12,078 nt of DNA from Anaerotignum sp. (GTDB lineage Bacteria > Bacillota > Clostridia > Lachnospirales > Anaerotignaceae): assembly GCA_020024395.1 (NCBI GenBank), contig JAHHTV010000033.1, forward strand, positions 1-12,078, in the 5' to 3' direction. The translations under genes and the position numbers were made by a program. Each line of letters opens with the position of its first letter. The first letter of the stretch is position 1. Shown one piece after another: positions 11,082 to 12,078 of this stretch. The notes beneath the pieces are model-generated. The model was not told the origin of the DNA. It ran no database searches and was given only the letters and a program-made list of their open reading frames with translations.

Positions 11082-12078
11082 ATGAAACGCAAAATGACAA
11101 TGGCATTGGCAGCCATGCTCGTAGCAGGCAGTTTGCCACTGCATATATATGCGGTGACAAATTTCAAGGATATAAACGAACAGCCTTGGGCAACAAGTAC
11201 CATATTGTCTGTGGCAGAAAAAGGTTTGATTAGTGGTTATACAGATGGCACATTTCGTGGCAAAAATAATGTGACATATAACGAAGCAATGCAAATGCTT
11301 TATAATATTATGAGCAGAACCAATAACTTGAAATCTGTTGCACCAAATAGTCAAGTGATATATCAGTCTTTGTTGACTTCTTATAAAATACCAATGTGGT
11401 CACAATACAGCACATCTTATGGTTTGGCAGCCAATATATTGACTGTGGCAGATGTTGCAAAATTTACAACAAATGGCGAGGGCAATGCTGCAACCAGACA
11501 GGATGTCATGATGATGTTTGGAAAAGCATTATCTGAAAAATATGACATTATGGCAGGAAAAGGTGTAAAATACAATGATGCGTATTTGATTTCCGATATG
11601 GCAATGCCTTATGTGGATTTATTGACACGTTTGGGCATTGTTTCTGGTGATACAGAGAACAATTTTAATCCAAATGAAAATATCACCCGTGCAGAAATGG
11701 CTGTTTTGATGAACAAAACATATGATTTGTTGACAAATGAATTGGCAGATAAAGGTGAAATTACAAAAATTGAAAATTTTGATGGTACATATTATGATGT
11801 CGATGTAAAAATGGATAATGGAGAACAAAAAAAATTGACATTGGTGGATGGTAAAGTCAAAATATATAATCAAGATGGCAGCAAAGAATTGCCTGTGGGT
11901 AATTTGGTAAAAGGGGATAAAGTCAGCTTAGTGTTTGATGGAGAAGTGATTTCTAAAGTATATCTTTTGAATGAAGAAGCATCTGCACAACAAAAATATG
12001 ATATTACAGGATATATTGTGGCACTCAAAGAAGGTTATGTGAATGTAGAAAGCGAAAACACAGGAGAAACCACAAAAT
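11082..12078 (+). CDS. S-layer homology (SLH) domain surface protein, 3' end beyond window
   Basis: An open frame of 332 codons runs off the window end without a stop. The N-terminus MKRKMTMALAAMLVAGSLPLHIYA is a classic signal peptide with probable cleavage after residue 24. An SLH repeat begins at FKDINEQPWATSTI, with VAEKGLISGYTDGTFRGKNNVTYNEAMQML. A middle segment (about residues 80-160) resembles a diverged repeat. A second clear repeat has YVDLLTRLGIVSGD, NFNPNENITRAEMAVLMNK. SLH domains anchor exported proteins to pyruvylated secondary cell-wall polymers. Residues after about 220 are beta-rich and Asp/Lys/Gly-rich (YDVDVKMDNG, LTLVDGKVKIYN, GDKVSLVFDGEVISKVYLLN) and unassigned. The ATG at 11082 follows AGGAGGG (about 11068-11074). 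It should be a secreted, wall-bound protein; the effector part lies outside the window. Confidence 0.9.
   Translation, partial: MKRKMTMALAAMLVAGSLPLHIYAVTNFKDINEQPWATSTILSVAEKGLISGYTDGTFRGKNNVTYNEAMQMLYNIMSRTNNLKSVAPNSQVIYQSLLTSYKIPMWSQYSTSYGLAANILTVADVAKFTTNGEGNAATRQDVMMMFGKALSEKYDIMAGKGVKYNDAYLISDMAMPYVDLLTRLGIVSGDTENNFNPNENITRAEMAVLMNKTYDLLTNELADKGEITKIENFDGTYYDVDVKMDNGEQKKLTLVDGKVKIYNQDGSKELPVGNLVKGDKVSLVFDGEVISKVYLLNEEASAQQKYDITGYIVALKEGYVNVESENTGETTK

Overview
The window looks like chromosomal core DNA of a low-GC, anaerobic, probably spore-forming member of the Clostridia (Bacillota). The signs are strong AGGAGG-type ribosome sites, heavy TTG use for leucine, short T-rich intrinsic terminators, a Rex redox repressor, a CotS-family spore-coat protein, PEGA-domain and SLH-domain envelope proteins, and an F420-ligase-like protein of the long form found in Clostridia. 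A placement within or near Lachnospirales is a guess from protein style only. There is no phage, transposon, CRISPR array or recognisable defence locus.

Layout. (1) 1-1552: an AT-rich gap carries a good promoter and then a structured leader that ends in a terminator-like hairpin. This precedes a CofE/FolC2-like gamma-glutamyl ligase gene, which ends at a perfect bidirectional terminator. (2) 1570-3261, minus strand: thyA and folA form a tight, translationally coupled dTMP/folate operon. It is followed by a 77-residue two-helix membrane protein whose promoter and ribosome site lie inside one inverted repeat. (3) 3273-6130: rex (minus) and an ABC-F translation factor resembling Bacillus YdiF (plus) diverge from a short shared region containing a palindrome. 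(4) 6143-6318: tRNA-Lys(CUU) with its own promoter and a terminator rich in G-U pairs. (5) 6412-12078, plus strand: a degenerate CotS-like kinase-fold protein, a single-pass membrane protein with two PEGA domains, an alpha-phosphoglucomutase/phosphomannomutase, and an SLH-domain surface protein cut by the window end.

How the genes fit together. ThyA turns 5,10-methylene-THF into dihydrofolate and FolA reduces it back, so these two genes close a cycle. The F420-ligase-like protein, in a lineage not known to make F420, could be a folate gamma-glutamyl ligase (FolC2-like) and lies next to them, in convergent orientation. Rex would tie expression of fermentation genes to NADH/NAD+. The phosphoglucomutase supplies glucose-1-phosphate for cell-wall and surface polymers, in keeping with the PEGA and SLH envelope genes on either side.

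The most interesting items are the candidate cis-regulatory leader at 164-257 (two long helices that would form a pseudoknot and then a U-tract) in front of the CofE-like gene, the promoter-inside-hairpin arrangement at 1811-1844, the loss of kinase catalytic residues in the CotS-like protein, and the palindrome in the rex/ABC-F divergent region. All regulatory calls rest on reading the sequence by eye. No folding program or database search was run.
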